Part shown: positions 45,137 through 53,526 of the stretch, piece by piece
Layout: the number at the start of each line of letters is the position of its first letter
Position numbering within the stretch: position 1 is the stretch's first letter
Assembly: GCA_017468115.1 (NCBI GenBank)
Contig: JAFUJS010000019.1
Location: forward strand, 1-64,000
Reading direction: 5' to 3'
Source of the DNA: Clostridia bacterium
GTDB lineage: Bacteria; Bacillota_A; Clostridia; Oscillospirales; CAG-272
DNA: 64,000 bases
Program-made: the position numbers and the translations under genes
The notes under the pieces: model-generated
The model's input: the letters and a program-made list of their open reading frames with translations, nothing else
Told to the model about the DNA's origin: nothing
Database searches by the model: none

Positions 45137-46020
45137 CTGATTACTTCCGTTTCGTATCCCTTTCCAAAAATTACCTTCTCAATCGGGTCATCGGAGCATA
45201 CTGTAAAGAAGGTTACGCCTCTTGATGCACAAAAGTCGATAATTTCCTTTTCATACTCGTCAAGAGCCTTTTGATAGGCCTCTACCATTTTTCTTGTCAT
45301 AATGACTCTCATATTATTTGCGTCATTTTCGGAGTCAAGCATATCAAGACGTCCGTCAAGATCAGGATACAGCTCATCCGGTGAAAGAACCTGTATCATC
45401 AAAATCTCTCTGCGCTTATACATAAGAAAGTCAATTGCTTTTTTCCAATCGCTCTCTGTTAAGAAATCGGAGATTATTATTGTTAGACCATCATCGTATC
45501 CAGGTGCTTCAAGGTTTACGATTGCCTTTTCAAGGTCAACCTCACCCTCAAACTCTGTGGTTTCCATTGCCTGTGCGGCACGGTAGAAGGAGTCCTTATT
45601 TGTGATGGTAAAGCCAAGGTCCCTTGACTTGTTTCCTTCCATCATCTTAAAGGAAACTCTATCCATTGAAGCAACCGAAAGATATCCAAATGCTGCCGCT
45701 ATTCTAAGCGCCTGTGCTGCCTTTTCAGGCTTGCCACACGCCATAGAGGCCGAGCAGTCAACCAATATTTGGTTGTGCATCTGTCTTTCATCTGTGAATA
45801 ATTTAATGAAGTATTTTTCAAAACGTGCATATACGTTCCAGTCAATACGTCTGATGTCGTCTCCCGGGAAGTACTCACGGAAGTCGGCAAATTCAACAGT
45901 ATTACCGTATGAACGGGCCTTTCGGCCTCCGCCAAAAAAGCCCGTCATAGCAGTTTTTAAGCAGAGTGCGGCGGCATCCAGACGGTCAAGAAATGCACCG
46001 TCTAATATTTTCCTTTTCAT
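45133..46020 (-). CDS. DUF58 protein
   Basis: A 295-residue DUF58 protein. The diagnostic segment is GDDIRRIDWNVYARFEKYFIKLF-like (about residues 54-76; key residues R, D, W, R), followed by a vWA-like fold with the motif LVDCSASM. Members are nearly always coded beside a MoxR ATPase and vWA proteins and are thought to act as adaptors. It lies 17 bases after the moxR gene and overlaps the BatA-like gene. Confidence 0.92.
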   Translation of the reverse strand: MKRKILDGAFLDRLDAAALCLKTAMTGFFGGGRKARSYGNTVEFADFREYFPGDDIRRIDWNVYARFEKYFIKLFTDERQMHNQILVDCSASMACGKPEKAAQALRIAAAFGYLSVASMDRVSFKMMEGNKSRDLGFTITNKDSFYRAAQAMETTEFEGEVDLEKAIVNLEAPGYDDGLTIIISDFLTESDWKKAIDFLMYKRREILMIQVLSPDELYPDLDGRLDMLDSENDANNMRVIMTRKMVEAYQKALDEYEKEIIDFCASRGVTFFTVCSDDPIEKVIFGKGYETEVIR

Positions 46021-46037
46021 AAAAACCGCCTAATTAA

Positions 46038-47291
46038 TTATTTTCTACCAAATAAAGCTGAGCTGTTGCCAGCATTGTTAAGGTCTCTTACAAGTGAGTT
46101 AACTACGTCGTCAGCGCTCATTCTTGAGGTAACTGCCTCGAAGCCGAGCTTAATTCTGTGACGAAGAACCGGCACTGCCAAAGAGTTGATATCGTCGTAA
46201 GATACGTTATATCTGCCCTTAATGAGAGCACGAACCTTAGCCGCTGTAATAAGTGCCTGAGCCGCACGAGGGCTGGCGCCACAACGGATAAACTTCTTGG
46301 TTGTAGCTGTAGCTACTACGCTGTCGGGATGTGTGGAAGCGATCATAACCATGGCATAGTCAAGAACCTCTTTTGCAATCGGAATAGTCTTTGCAACCGC
46401 TCTCATGCGGAGAAGCTCCTCGCCGTTACAAGCTGCGGAAGCAGTTTCATCCATGGTCTTTTGTGTCATTGTAACAATTTGTCCAAGCTCTTCTGCTGTG
46501 GGGTTTGGAACTATAATCTTGAACATGAAACGGTCCATCTGCGCCTCTGGTAGTGGGTATGTGCCTTCTTGCTCAATTGGGTTCTGTGTAGCCAAAACGA
46601 AGAATGGCTCGGAAAGCTTATGGGATACACCCATTACTGTAACCTTGTGCTCCTGCATGGCCTCAAGCAAAGCTGCCTGTGTCTTTGGGGTAGCACGGTT
46701 AATTTCGTCCGCCAAAACGATGTTACTGAAGATAGGACCCTTTTGGAACTCGAACTTAGAGTTGCCATTTTCGTCCTTGGAGATGATGTTTGTACCAGTT
46801 ACGTCGGCCGGCATCAAGTCAGGTGTGAACTGAATTCTTGAGAAAGGAAGGTCAAATACGTTACCAAGAGATCTTACAAGACGTGTCTTACCAAGACCCG
46901 GAGCACCCTCGAGAAGCACGTTACCACCGGCAATAATTGCGATAATTGTGGATTGAACTACCTCTGTTTGACCGATAATATCCTTTTTAACCTCGTTAAA
47001 GATCTTTTCGCACTTTTCAGCAAAAAGCTTTAGCTCCTTAGCAGCGGCAGGGTCAATTGGCTGTTGAGGTGCAGCAGGTGCCTGTGGCTTCGGTGCGCCT
47101 GTCGGAGCAGGAGCTGTGCCCTGTGGCTTTGGTGCGCCTTGTGGCTTCGGTGCGCCTGCCGGAGCAGGAGCTGTGCCCTGTGGCTTTGGTGCTGCCTGTG
47201 CTGCTGGTGCCTGTGCTGGCTTTTGTGCAGGAGCAGCTGCTGGTGCAGCTGCCTGTGCCTTTTCATCTTTCTTCTTATCAAATAATCCCAT
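46038..47291 (-). CDS. MoxR-type AAA+ ATPase with Pro/Ala-rich N-terminal extension
   Basis: A 417-residue AAA+ ATPase. Residues 1-80 are a low-complexity extension built from APKPQGTAPAP-like units. The MoxR domain follows: Walker A LLEGAPGLGKT (about 127), Walker B NIVLADEINRATPKTQ (about 188), and the sensor region LATQNPIEQEGTYPLPEAQ. The C-terminal lid ends in SALFGRK. MoxR ATPases work as chaperones that load metal ions or mature vWA partners; that is family knowledge. The extension is absent from standard MoxR proteins and contains a 57-bp DNA repeat. Confidence 0.95.
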   Translation of the reverse strand: MGLFDKKKDEKAQAAAPAAAPAQKPAQAPAAQAAPKPQGTAPAPAGAPKPQGAPKPQGTAPAPTGAPKPQAPAAPQQPIDPAAAKELKLFAEKCEKIFNEVKKDIIGQTEVVQSTIIAIIAGGNVLLEGAPGLGKTRLVRSLGNVFDLPFSRIQFTPDLMPADVTGTNIISKDENGNSKFEFQKGPIFSNIVLADEINRATPKTQAALLEAMQEHKVTVMGVSHKLSEPFFVLATQNPIEQEGTYPLPEAQMDRFMFKIIVPNPTAEELGQIVTMTQKTMDETASAACNGEELLRMRAVAKTIPIAKEVLDYAMVMIASTHPDSVVATATTKKFIRCGASPRAAQALITAAKVRALIKGRYNVSYDDINSLAVPVLRHRIKLGFEAVTSRMSADDVVNSLVRDLNNAGNSSALFGRK

Positions 47292-47325
47292 AATATATTT
47301 CTCCGTATACTAAATTGTTTTTTAA

Positions 47326-50300
47326 TTAATTACCTGTTTTAGTTCCATTAATGGAAGCGAAATAGTTTTCAATAAATGCGCGTTCCTCGTCTGTCAAGTC
47401 TCTGTCGTACATCTTGTCAAATTCGTCCTTGAATACGCCGCTGTTAACAAGCGTCTCAAGGCTTACATTGCCTGAGCCGGGAACGAATGGTGCATCGTCC
47501 ATTTCGGTTTCGCTGCTACCGCCGCCTCCGTTTTCAGTAGGTGGCTGTGGCTCCTGGGTATCGCTATCGCCATCACTGCTGTCATCGTTTGGCTGTTGTT
47601 CTTCGTTTGGCTCTTCCGGATTTTCAGAGCTGCTGGAGCCGCTTTGGTTTTGGTTCTCAGAGTTCTGATCGTTATTGTCAGAGTTTTCATTAGATTCAGG
47701 TGGCTGCTGACCTGTAATAGCGCCCTGTGTCTGCTCCATCTCGTCTAGGATGTCGCTACCCATTTGGCTGGAGTTTTCCATTTCCTCCATCTTATCACTG
47801 AGTGAGCCCTGTGCCTTATCAAGAGCACTATCAGCCTCGCTCTTAGCTGCCTCGTCCTTTTCCTCGCCGGTTGCATCAGGATTTTGTGGAAGTCCCTCTG
47901 TATCCGGGTCAGCCTTATCTGCTGCACTTTCAAATGAACCTGCAAGGTCCTCAAAGATGTCCTTTAGCTGTTCATTGTCTGTGCTGTCTGCTGCGTTTTG
48001 AAACGCATCTGACATATTATCAAGCTCTTCCTCGAGAGCACCGCCTGTAAGGTTCTCATAGTTATTCTTAAGGTCCTCAAATGCTTGGTCAAGCTTTTCC
48101 TGGTCGCCGCTTTGGATAGCATCCTTAATTTGGTCAACATATTCGTATTCGCTATTGTTTTCCTCATTCTTGCCGTCGTCAAGGTTTCCAACATCCTCTT
48201 GCCATTGCTTCTGATCCTGTTGAATCATGTCGCTGATTTGGTCCTTAGCCTCACCGATTTCAGCGTTGATTTCTTCCTTTGAAGCACCGTTCTGAAGCAT
48301 TTCGTCCAGCTTGCTTTCAAGGTCGTTCATAACCTGGTCCATTTCGTTTTTGGTGCTTTCGCTTACATCTGCGTTATCAACAACATCTTGAACAGCGTCA
48401 AACATGTCCTCGATTTCCTTTTGGTCGGAGCCAACAAGGTCCTCACGGAGATTACCAAGCTCCTCGGAAATTTCTTCCTTGGTCTGTGTTTCGTTGATGG
48501 AGTCCTTAATGCTTTCCTCAGCCTTGTCGAAGATGTCCTTCATTTCCTCATCGGTCATACCCTCGCCAGGCTCGTTCTTGCTGTTTTCAACTGCGTTTTC
48601 AAGGTCCTTAATAAGCTCCTCAAGAGCTTCCTTCATAGAGGAGTCAGGTGTGTTGCTGATAGCATCCTTAAGGTCCTCAATTACGTCCTCAGCAGCCTGC
48701 TGCTTATCTTCCTCTGTTATTTCGCCGTCCCCATTCATATCCTCTGGGTTTGTGATGCTTTCCTTGATTTCGTCAAGTGCATCGCCGATTGGGTCGTCGC
48801 TGCTCTCAGAATCATCCTTGTTCATTTCTTCCTTAATAGCATCGCCAAGCTCACCAAGGTTTTTCTCGTTTTCAGGCTTCTGCATATTATCAGTAATTTG
48901 GTCAATGGATTCCTTCTCGTTGCTAACTTCCTTGTCAATCTTGTTTTGCTCTTCTCTTATTGCGTCGTTAGCATCCTGAGCCTTTTCCTCGTCGGACTTG
49001 CTTTCATCATTGTAGATATCCTCAAGCTTATCCTCAAGCTCCTTCATATCCTCTTTGATTTCGTCCATGTCGCCGTCGTCCTTTTCGTCCTTCATCTCGG
49101 CGTCATCAAGCTTATCCTCGATATCTTGCATTGTGTTGTCGATTTCGTTCTTGTCCTCGCCCTTGATTTCATCCTTGATTTCCTCAAGCTCGCTCTTTAC
49201 GTCCTCAACAACCTGGTCAAGATTTTCGTTCTTATCCATTGCGTCGAACAAATCGTCAAGAGCCTCGTCAAAGGTTTTGTCAAGAAGCTTGTCGTCCTCC
49301 GGGTTAGCCTTAACCTCTTCAAGGTTTTGCTCGAACTTTTCAAGAGCATCAAGAACAGGTGTGCTTTCCTCAGGGTGCTTTTCCTCAAATTCCTGTTGAA
49401 TCTTGTCAAGAACCTCTTGCATAGCGTCAGCAATGATTTGCTTATCCTCTTCATCGATTTGACCGTCGTTATTAACGTCGCTTGGATTTTCAAGCTTATC
49501 CTTCATATTCTCAAGAGCCTCTTCAACCTTCTCGTGGTCGTTCTTCTCAAGAGCTTCTGCAAGATCCTTTATATCCTCGAGAGACTTCTCAAGCTTTTCC
49601 TTATCAAGCTCTTGGTTGTTCTCATTGGCTTCTTTTTCCATTTCCTCGACAACATCCTTGATGATTTCCTCATCCTTCATAATGTCCTCAAGGTCTTCCT
49701 TCTTCTGCTCCTCTTGCTCCTTGAACTGGTCGAGCTTATCAAGAGCTTCCTCGGTAGCCTCTAGCTTTTCCTCAGGAGTTTCAGCGTTTTCAAACTTCTC
49801 TTCGAACTCCTTCATGATTTCTTCGAGCTTTTCCTTTTGCTCCTCGCTGATGTCTGCGTTTTCGATAATGTCCTCAATTTGGTCCATTACCTCATCAAAC
49901 TTTTCCTCAAGTGCAATTTCCTCTTCGGTTGGGATTGACTCATTGTACGCACTTACTGCGTTTGCAACGATAGAAAGCAAAAGTGCAATTACAATAATCA
50001 TTGCGATTGTAGGAATAAAGGTTGCAAGCGGGAATTTAATCTTTACATCCTTTATATCCAGTCTTGCAAGACGCTCTCTTGTGTCGTCTCTCTGTACTTT
50101 AGCAACATAAGATCTGTCCGCCTGGTACTCAATCATTGTTGTTACACGCTCATCAAGGCCAAGACCGTCAATTCTCTTTGCAACTGCCTGCATACCTTGT
50201 GTAAAGCGCTTTTTGAAAAGTACAACACCTGTGGTAACTGCACATACAACGCCAACACCGATTGTTGTAAGAACTGCGCCTAGGCTATTATTTCCGATAG

Positions 50301-50427
50301 ATGCGAAAATTACAGCGAAAACCAGCGATAGTGCAGTGCCGAAGAACAGGCCTGTAACTACTGACTTAATGATAGACTCTATAAGCAATCTCTCTTTATA
50401 GGGCTTCATCATCTCGTTCATATCCAT
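47326..50427 (-). CDS. Acidic coiled-coil membrane protein with two EF-hand-like loops
   Basis: A 1,033-residue protein, first gene of the operon. Two or three membrane helices lie at about 20-70 and 140-165; the rest (about 190-900) is very acidic predicted coiled coil rich in E, D, K and L. Two calcium-loop motifs of dockerin/EF-hand type are visible: DVNNDGQIDEED (317-328) and DMNGDGEITEED (563-574). A Ser/Glu/Pro/Asn low-complexity stretch (about 905-970) precedes a conserved-looking C-terminal segment (LVNSGVFKDEFDKMYDRDLT). The family is unknown to me; its place upstream of moxR suggests a scaffold or substrate of the MoxR/vWA complex. Confidence 0.75.
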   Translation of the reverse strand: MDMNEMMKPYKERLLIESIIKSVVTGLFFGTALSLVFAVIFASIGNNSLGAVLTTIGVGVVCAVTTGVVLFKKRFTQGMQAVAKRIDGLGLDERVTTMIEYQADRSYVAKVQRDDTRERLARLDIKDVKIKFPLATFIPTIAMIIVIALLLSIVANAVSAYNESIPTEEEIALEEKFDEVMDQIEDIIENADISEEQKEKLEEIMKEFEEKFENAETPEEKLEATEEALDKLDQFKEQEEQKKEDLEDIMKDEEIIKDVVEEMEKEANENNQELDKEKLEKSLEDIKDLAEALEKNDHEKVEEALENMKDKLENPSDVNNDGQIDEEDKQIIADAMQEVLDKIQQEFEEKHPEESTPVLDALEKFEQNLEEVKANPEDDKLLDKTFDEALDDLFDAMDKNENLDQVVEDVKSELEEIKDEIKGEDKNEIDNTMQDIEDKLDDAEMKDEKDDGDMDEIKEDMKELEDKLEDIYNDESKSDEEKAQDANDAIREEQNKIDKEVSNEKESIDQITDNMQKPENEKNLGELGDAIKEEMNKDDSESSDDPIGDALDEIKESITNPEDMNGDGEITEEDKQQAAEDVIEDLKDAISNTPDSSMKEALEELIKDLENAVENSKNEPGEGMTDEEMKDIFDKAEESIKDSINETQTKEEISEELGNLREDLVGSDQKEIEDMFDAVQDVVDNADVSESTKNEMDQVMNDLESKLDEMLQNGASKEEINAEIGEAKDQISDMIQQDQKQWQEDVGNLDDGKNEENNSEYEYVDQIKDAIQSGDQEKLDQAFEDLKNNYENLTGGALEEELDNMSDAFQNAADSTDNEQLKDIFEDLAGSFESAADKADPDTEGLPQNPDATGEEKDEAAKSEADSALDKAQGSLSDKMEEMENSSQMGSDILDEMEQTQGAITGQQPPESNENSDNNDQNSENQNQSGSSSSENPEEPNEEQQPNDDSSDGDSDTQEPQPPTENGGGGSSETEMDDAPFVPGSGNVSLETLVNSGVFKDEFDKMYDRDLTDEERAFIENYFASINGTKTGN

Positions 50428-50464
50428 AAAAAAATCCTCCTTAAAAGTAATTCTTTACTTTAAT

Positions 50465-50493
50465 ATTATAGCACGTGGTTCCGTTTTTTGCAA
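50465..50493 (-). promoter_or_regulatory. Sigma-A promoter of the MoxR/vWA operon
   Basis: TTGCAA (50493-50488), 17-base spacer, TATAAT (50470-50465). AAGGAGG precedes the start codon. Confidence 0.8.
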
Positions 50494-50603
50494 TAGGAAC
50501 AAATTTTTAGGGCAACTTGTTTGCATTTTTCGTCCAAATGCACAATTTTTCGTTTTTTCATTCAAAAAAGACACTTGAAATTTTATCTATTTTGCCCAAG
50601 TCG

Positions 50604-50830
50604 TTGAAACTTTTGGTCAGCCCTGCGACACCTTAACTGATACTTTTTTGGTCAGTTAAGCTGTCCCAGAGCTAACCGAAATAGACTAGTTTGAAGAGCC
50701 TTACAGGATGGGTCCTGCGCCTAAACTATTTACGCTCCTTTCTTCAGGTATTACCCTTTCGGGTTTTAGTATACGGATTAACAGGCTTCACTAACAGTTT
50801 ATGTCAGCTCCCTGCCTGTCGAGGTCAGTA
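50604..50830 (-). ncRNA. Orphan structured block, possible RNA or mobile-element relic
   Basis: A gene-free, more GC-rich block with several perfect short stems: CTTAACTGA/TCAGTTAAG (50632-50640 with 50652-50660), CAGGA/TCCTG (50704-50717), ACCCTTTCGGGT (50753-50764) and ACAGGC/GCCTGT (50781-50786 with 50814-50819). The flanks (50494-50603 and 50831-51054) are plain AT-rich DNA. No promoter or T run is clear. The hairpin density suggests a structured RNA or a transposon end; its identity is unknown. Confidence 0.35.
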
Positions 50831-51054
50831 TAACATACTATTTTCCTCTTTTGGGATGAATTTCCAAAGATTCAAAAGCAGTTCAATATATTTTCGGGGG
50901 CTTTTCACATTTTCTTCACTTTGTGAATTTTTGGGTCAATTTTTTACTCCGTTTTTCCACTTTTTCACCACAAATTAGAGCTGTTTTTTCAGAAACACGG
51001 GTGCACAAATATTAAAAAGTTAACAAATTGTTTACAATTTTTTCGGACAAAAAA

Positions 51055-51086
51055 AGACGACAGGAAAATGCCTGTCGTCTGCTCTT
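51055..51086 (-). terminator. Terminator of the polysaccharide operon
   Basis: Perfect 10-bp stem AGACGACAGG (51055-51064) / CCTGTCGTCT (51071-51080), with a run of seven T on the minus strand. Confidence 0.92.
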
Positions 51087-51094
51087 ATTTTTGC

Positions 51095-52279
51095 TTAGAA
51101 TTTTCTCCAAACCATCTTATTTACTACGCCTGTGTAGGATTGAATTATCTTAACAACCTTTGTAGAAACATTTTCGTCTACATATACAGGCACGGGCATA
51201 CCGATATCGCCTCTTTCGTTCATTTCAATGGCTGTTGTTACGGCCTGGAGCAAGGATTTTTCGTCGATTCCCGCAAGGATAAAGCACGCCTTGTCAAGAG
51301 CCTCGGGACGCTCTGTTGAGGTCCTTATGCATACCGCCGGAAATGGCTTTCCTACACTTGTAAAGAAGCTGCTTTCCTCAGGCAGCGTGCCGCTGTCGGA
51401 AACAACGCAAAATGCGTTCATCTGCAGGCAGTTGTAGTCGTGGAAGCCCAGAGGCTCGTGCATAATAACTCTCTTATCAAGCTTAAAGCCTGCCGCCTCA
51501 AGTCTTTTTCTTGAGCGTGGATGGCAGGAATAAAGAATCGGCATATCGTACTTTTCTGCCAGCTTGTTTATAGCTGTAAAGAGGGACAAGAAATTTTTCT
51601 CCGTATCAATGTTTTCCTCTCTGTGAGCAGAAAGAAGCATATATTTTTTCTTTTCAAGACCAAGTCTTGAAAGAATGTCAGACCTTTGTATTTCGTCAAG
51701 GTTTTGGTGCAGCACCTCAGCCATAGGAGAGCCTGTTACATAGGTCCTTTCCTTTGGCAAGCCACACTCGTGAAGGTAGGTTCTTGCCTGCTCGGAATAA
51801 GCCATATTTACGTCAGCAATAATGTCTACTATTCTTCTGTTTGTTTCCTCGGGCAAGCACTCATCCTTACAACGGTTTCCTGCCTCCATATGGAAGATTG
51901 GAATATGTAGTCTTTTTGCGCTAATTGCGCTAAGGCAGGAGTTGGTGTCGCCTAAAATCAAGAGGGCGTCGGGCTTAATTTGATTCATTAATTTATATGA
52001 GCAATTAATGATATTTCCGACGGTTGCGCCAAGGTCGTCCCCAACTGCGTCCATATAAACCTCAGGGTCATCAAGCTTCAAATCCTTGAAGAATACGCCG
52101 TTTAGGTTGTAGTCGTAGTTTTGACCTGTGTGGGCAAGAATGCAGTCAAAATAGCTTCTGCATTTGCTTATTACGGCGGAAAGACGGATGATTTCCGGTC
52201 TGGTTCCTACAATTATTAATAGCTTAAGTCTGCCGTCGTTTTTGAAGCTTACATTACTATAATCTGTCTTAATTTCCAT
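51095..52279 (-). CDS. fnlC: UDP-sugar 2-epimerase, last step of UDP-L-FucNAc synthesis
   Basis: A 394-residue WecB-like non-hydrolysing 2-epimerase: LLIIVGTRPEIIRLSAVISK at the N-terminus, HTGQNYDYNLNGVFF, LILGDTNSCLSA, HMEAGNRC and, near the C-terminus, VSDSGTLPEESSFF. With FnlA- and FnlB-like enzymes beside it, the likely reaction is conversion of the 2-acetamido-2,6-dideoxy-L-talose nucleotide to UDP-N-acetyl-L-fucosamine (FnlC/WbjD/CapG) rather than UDP-ManNAc formation. It lies 9 bases after fnlB and is the last gene of the operon before the terminator. Confidence 0.88.
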   Translation of the reverse strand: MEIKTDYSNVSFKNDGRLKLLIIVGTRPEIIRLSAVISKCRSYFDCILAHTGQNYDYNLNGVFFKDLKLDDPEVYMDAVGDDLGATVGNIINCSYKLMNQIKPDALLILGDTNSCLSAISAKRLHIPIFHMEAGNRCKDECLPEETNRRIVDIIADVNMAYSEQARTYLHECGLPKERTYVTGSPMAEVLHQNLDEIQRSDILSRLGLEKKKYMLLSAHREENIDTEKNFLSLFTAINKLAEKYDMPILYSCHPRSRKRLEAAGFKLDKRVIMHEPLGFHDYNCLQMNAFCVVSDSGTLPEESSFFTSVGKPFPAVCIRTSTERPEALDKACFILAGIDEKSLLQAVTTAIEMNERGDIGMPVPVYVDENVSTKVVKIIQSYTGVVNKMVWRKF

Positions 52280-52288
52280 ATTTCCTCC

Positions 52289-53485
52289 TTAAACCATCTC
52301 GCCAAAGGTATCCGGCTTATTTGGGTCAAAGCTTTCGTTTGCCCACATTACTGTAACCAGGTCCTGTGTTTGTGATAAGTTAATTATGTTGTGTGTGTAG
52401 CCGGGAAGCATATGCACCGCTTGAATATTCTCTCCGCTAACCTCAAAGCGAAGGATTTCATCGCTTCCGATTTTCCTTTGCTCAATCAGTCCCCTTCCGG
52501 AAACTACAATGAAAAATTCCCACTTGGTATTGTGCCAATGCTGACCCTTTGTAATGCCCGGTTTTGATATATTTATCGACACTTGTCCGCACTTTTTGCT
52601 CTTTAGAAGCTCTGTAAAGCTACCTCTTTCGTCCACATTCATCTTCAAAGAAAAGGCTACCTTTTCCTTGGGCAAATAGGACAAAAATGTGGAGTAAAGC
52701 TTCTTTTCAAAGGAGCCCTTCGGTATTTCGGGAACCACAAGCGTGCTTGGCTGATTTTTAAACTCCTCAAGTAAATCAACTATCTCTCCAAGAGTTACCC
52801 TGTGAGTTATTGGCGCATAACAATATTTGCCGCTTTCACTTGGCACGGGGGTAAGCCCGTCGTAGTCGCATCTGTGCGCCTTGCCGCTTAGGGCAAGCAT
52901 CATTTCGTCAACAAGGTCGTCAATGTACAAAAGCTCCAGCTCTATGGCTCTGTCGTTTACCTGAATAGGCAAATCGTTTGCTATGTTACTACAAAAGGTG
53001 GCAACGGCGGAGTTGTAATTAGGTCTGCACCATTTTCCAAACAAATTCGGAAAGCGGTAAATCAGCACGCTTGCGCCTGTTTCCTTGCCGTACTCAAGGA
53101 AAAGCTCCTCTCCTGCCAGCTTGCTCCTGCCATAATCGGAAAGTGCATATCTGCCAATTAGGCTGGCTTGAATAGACGAGGAAAGCATAACCGGACAGGT
53201 GTTGCCACACTCCTTAAGAGTATCAAGCAGTACCTTGGCAAAGCCGAAGTTGCCCTCCATAAACTCGCTTTCATTCTGTGGGCGATTTACCCCCGCAAGA
53301 TTGAAAACAAAGTCGGCGCGCTTGCAATACTCCAAAAGAAGCTCCGGAGCTGTGTCCACATCATATTCAAATACATTGGCAACGCAAGCTTGCCTTGTTT
53401 TGTCCTTGCCGTCTCTTACGCACTTTAATGCCTCAACAAGGTTTCTTCCAACAAAGCCCTTTGCGCCTGTTACAAGTATATTCAT
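52289..53485 (-). CDS. fnlB: NAD-dependent reductase/cupin enzyme of UDP-L-FucNAc synthesis
   Basis: A 398-residue two-domain enzyme. The N-terminal Rossmann part begins MNILVTGAKGFVGRNLVEAL and includes FVFNLAGVNRPQ and ALSDYGRSKLAGEELF (the Y-x3-K pair). The C-terminal part (from about 280) is a cupin: VDERGSFTELLKS, GITKGQHWHNTKWEFFIVV. This architecture is specific to the CapF/WbjC/FnlB family, which makes the L-talose intermediate. It is flanked by fnlC and the nucleotidyltransferase-fold gene. Confidence 0.93.
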   Translation of the reverse strand: MNILVTGAKGFVGRNLVEALKCVRDGKDKTRQACVANVFEYDVDTAPELLLEYCKRADFVFNLAGVNRPQNESEFMEGNFGFAKVLLDTLKECGNTCPVMLSSSIQASLIGRYALSDYGRSKLAGEELFLEYGKETGASVLIYRFPNLFGKWCRPNYNSAVATFCSNIANDLPIQVNDRAIELELLYIDDLVDEMMLALSGKAHRCDYDGLTPVPSESGKYCYAPITHRVTLGEIVDLLEEFKNQPSTLVVPEIPKGSFEKKLYSTFLSYLPKEKVAFSLKMNVDERGSFTELLKSKKCGQVSINISKPGITKGQHWHNTKWEFFIVVSGRGLIEQRKIGSDEILRFEVSGENIQAVHMLPGYTHNIINLSQTQDLVTVMWANESFDPNKPDTFGEMV

Positions 53486-53526
53486 CTTATATTTTCTCCC
53501 TAAAATCGTACACAGGGTCGTGTTTT

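Noticed and set aside
48388..49764. A long plus-strand open frame coding for a very hydrophobic 458-aa protein
   Set aside because: It is the exact antisense of the acidic coiled-coil gene; E/K-rich codons read backwards give Leu/Phe/Val-rich frames. No ribosome site or promoter.
50691..50978. A 95-aa plus-strand frame in the hairpin-rich block
   Set aside because: Composition (Phe/Leu/Ser) and lack of ribosome site point to chance; the block's features are stem-loops.
35034..52582. TTTATCGACAC found at 35034, 39753 and 52572
   Set aside because: Two of the three lie at or in coding sequence where the protein is normal for its family (the fnlB copy codes for conserved residues); flanks do not align, so no repeat element is claimed.
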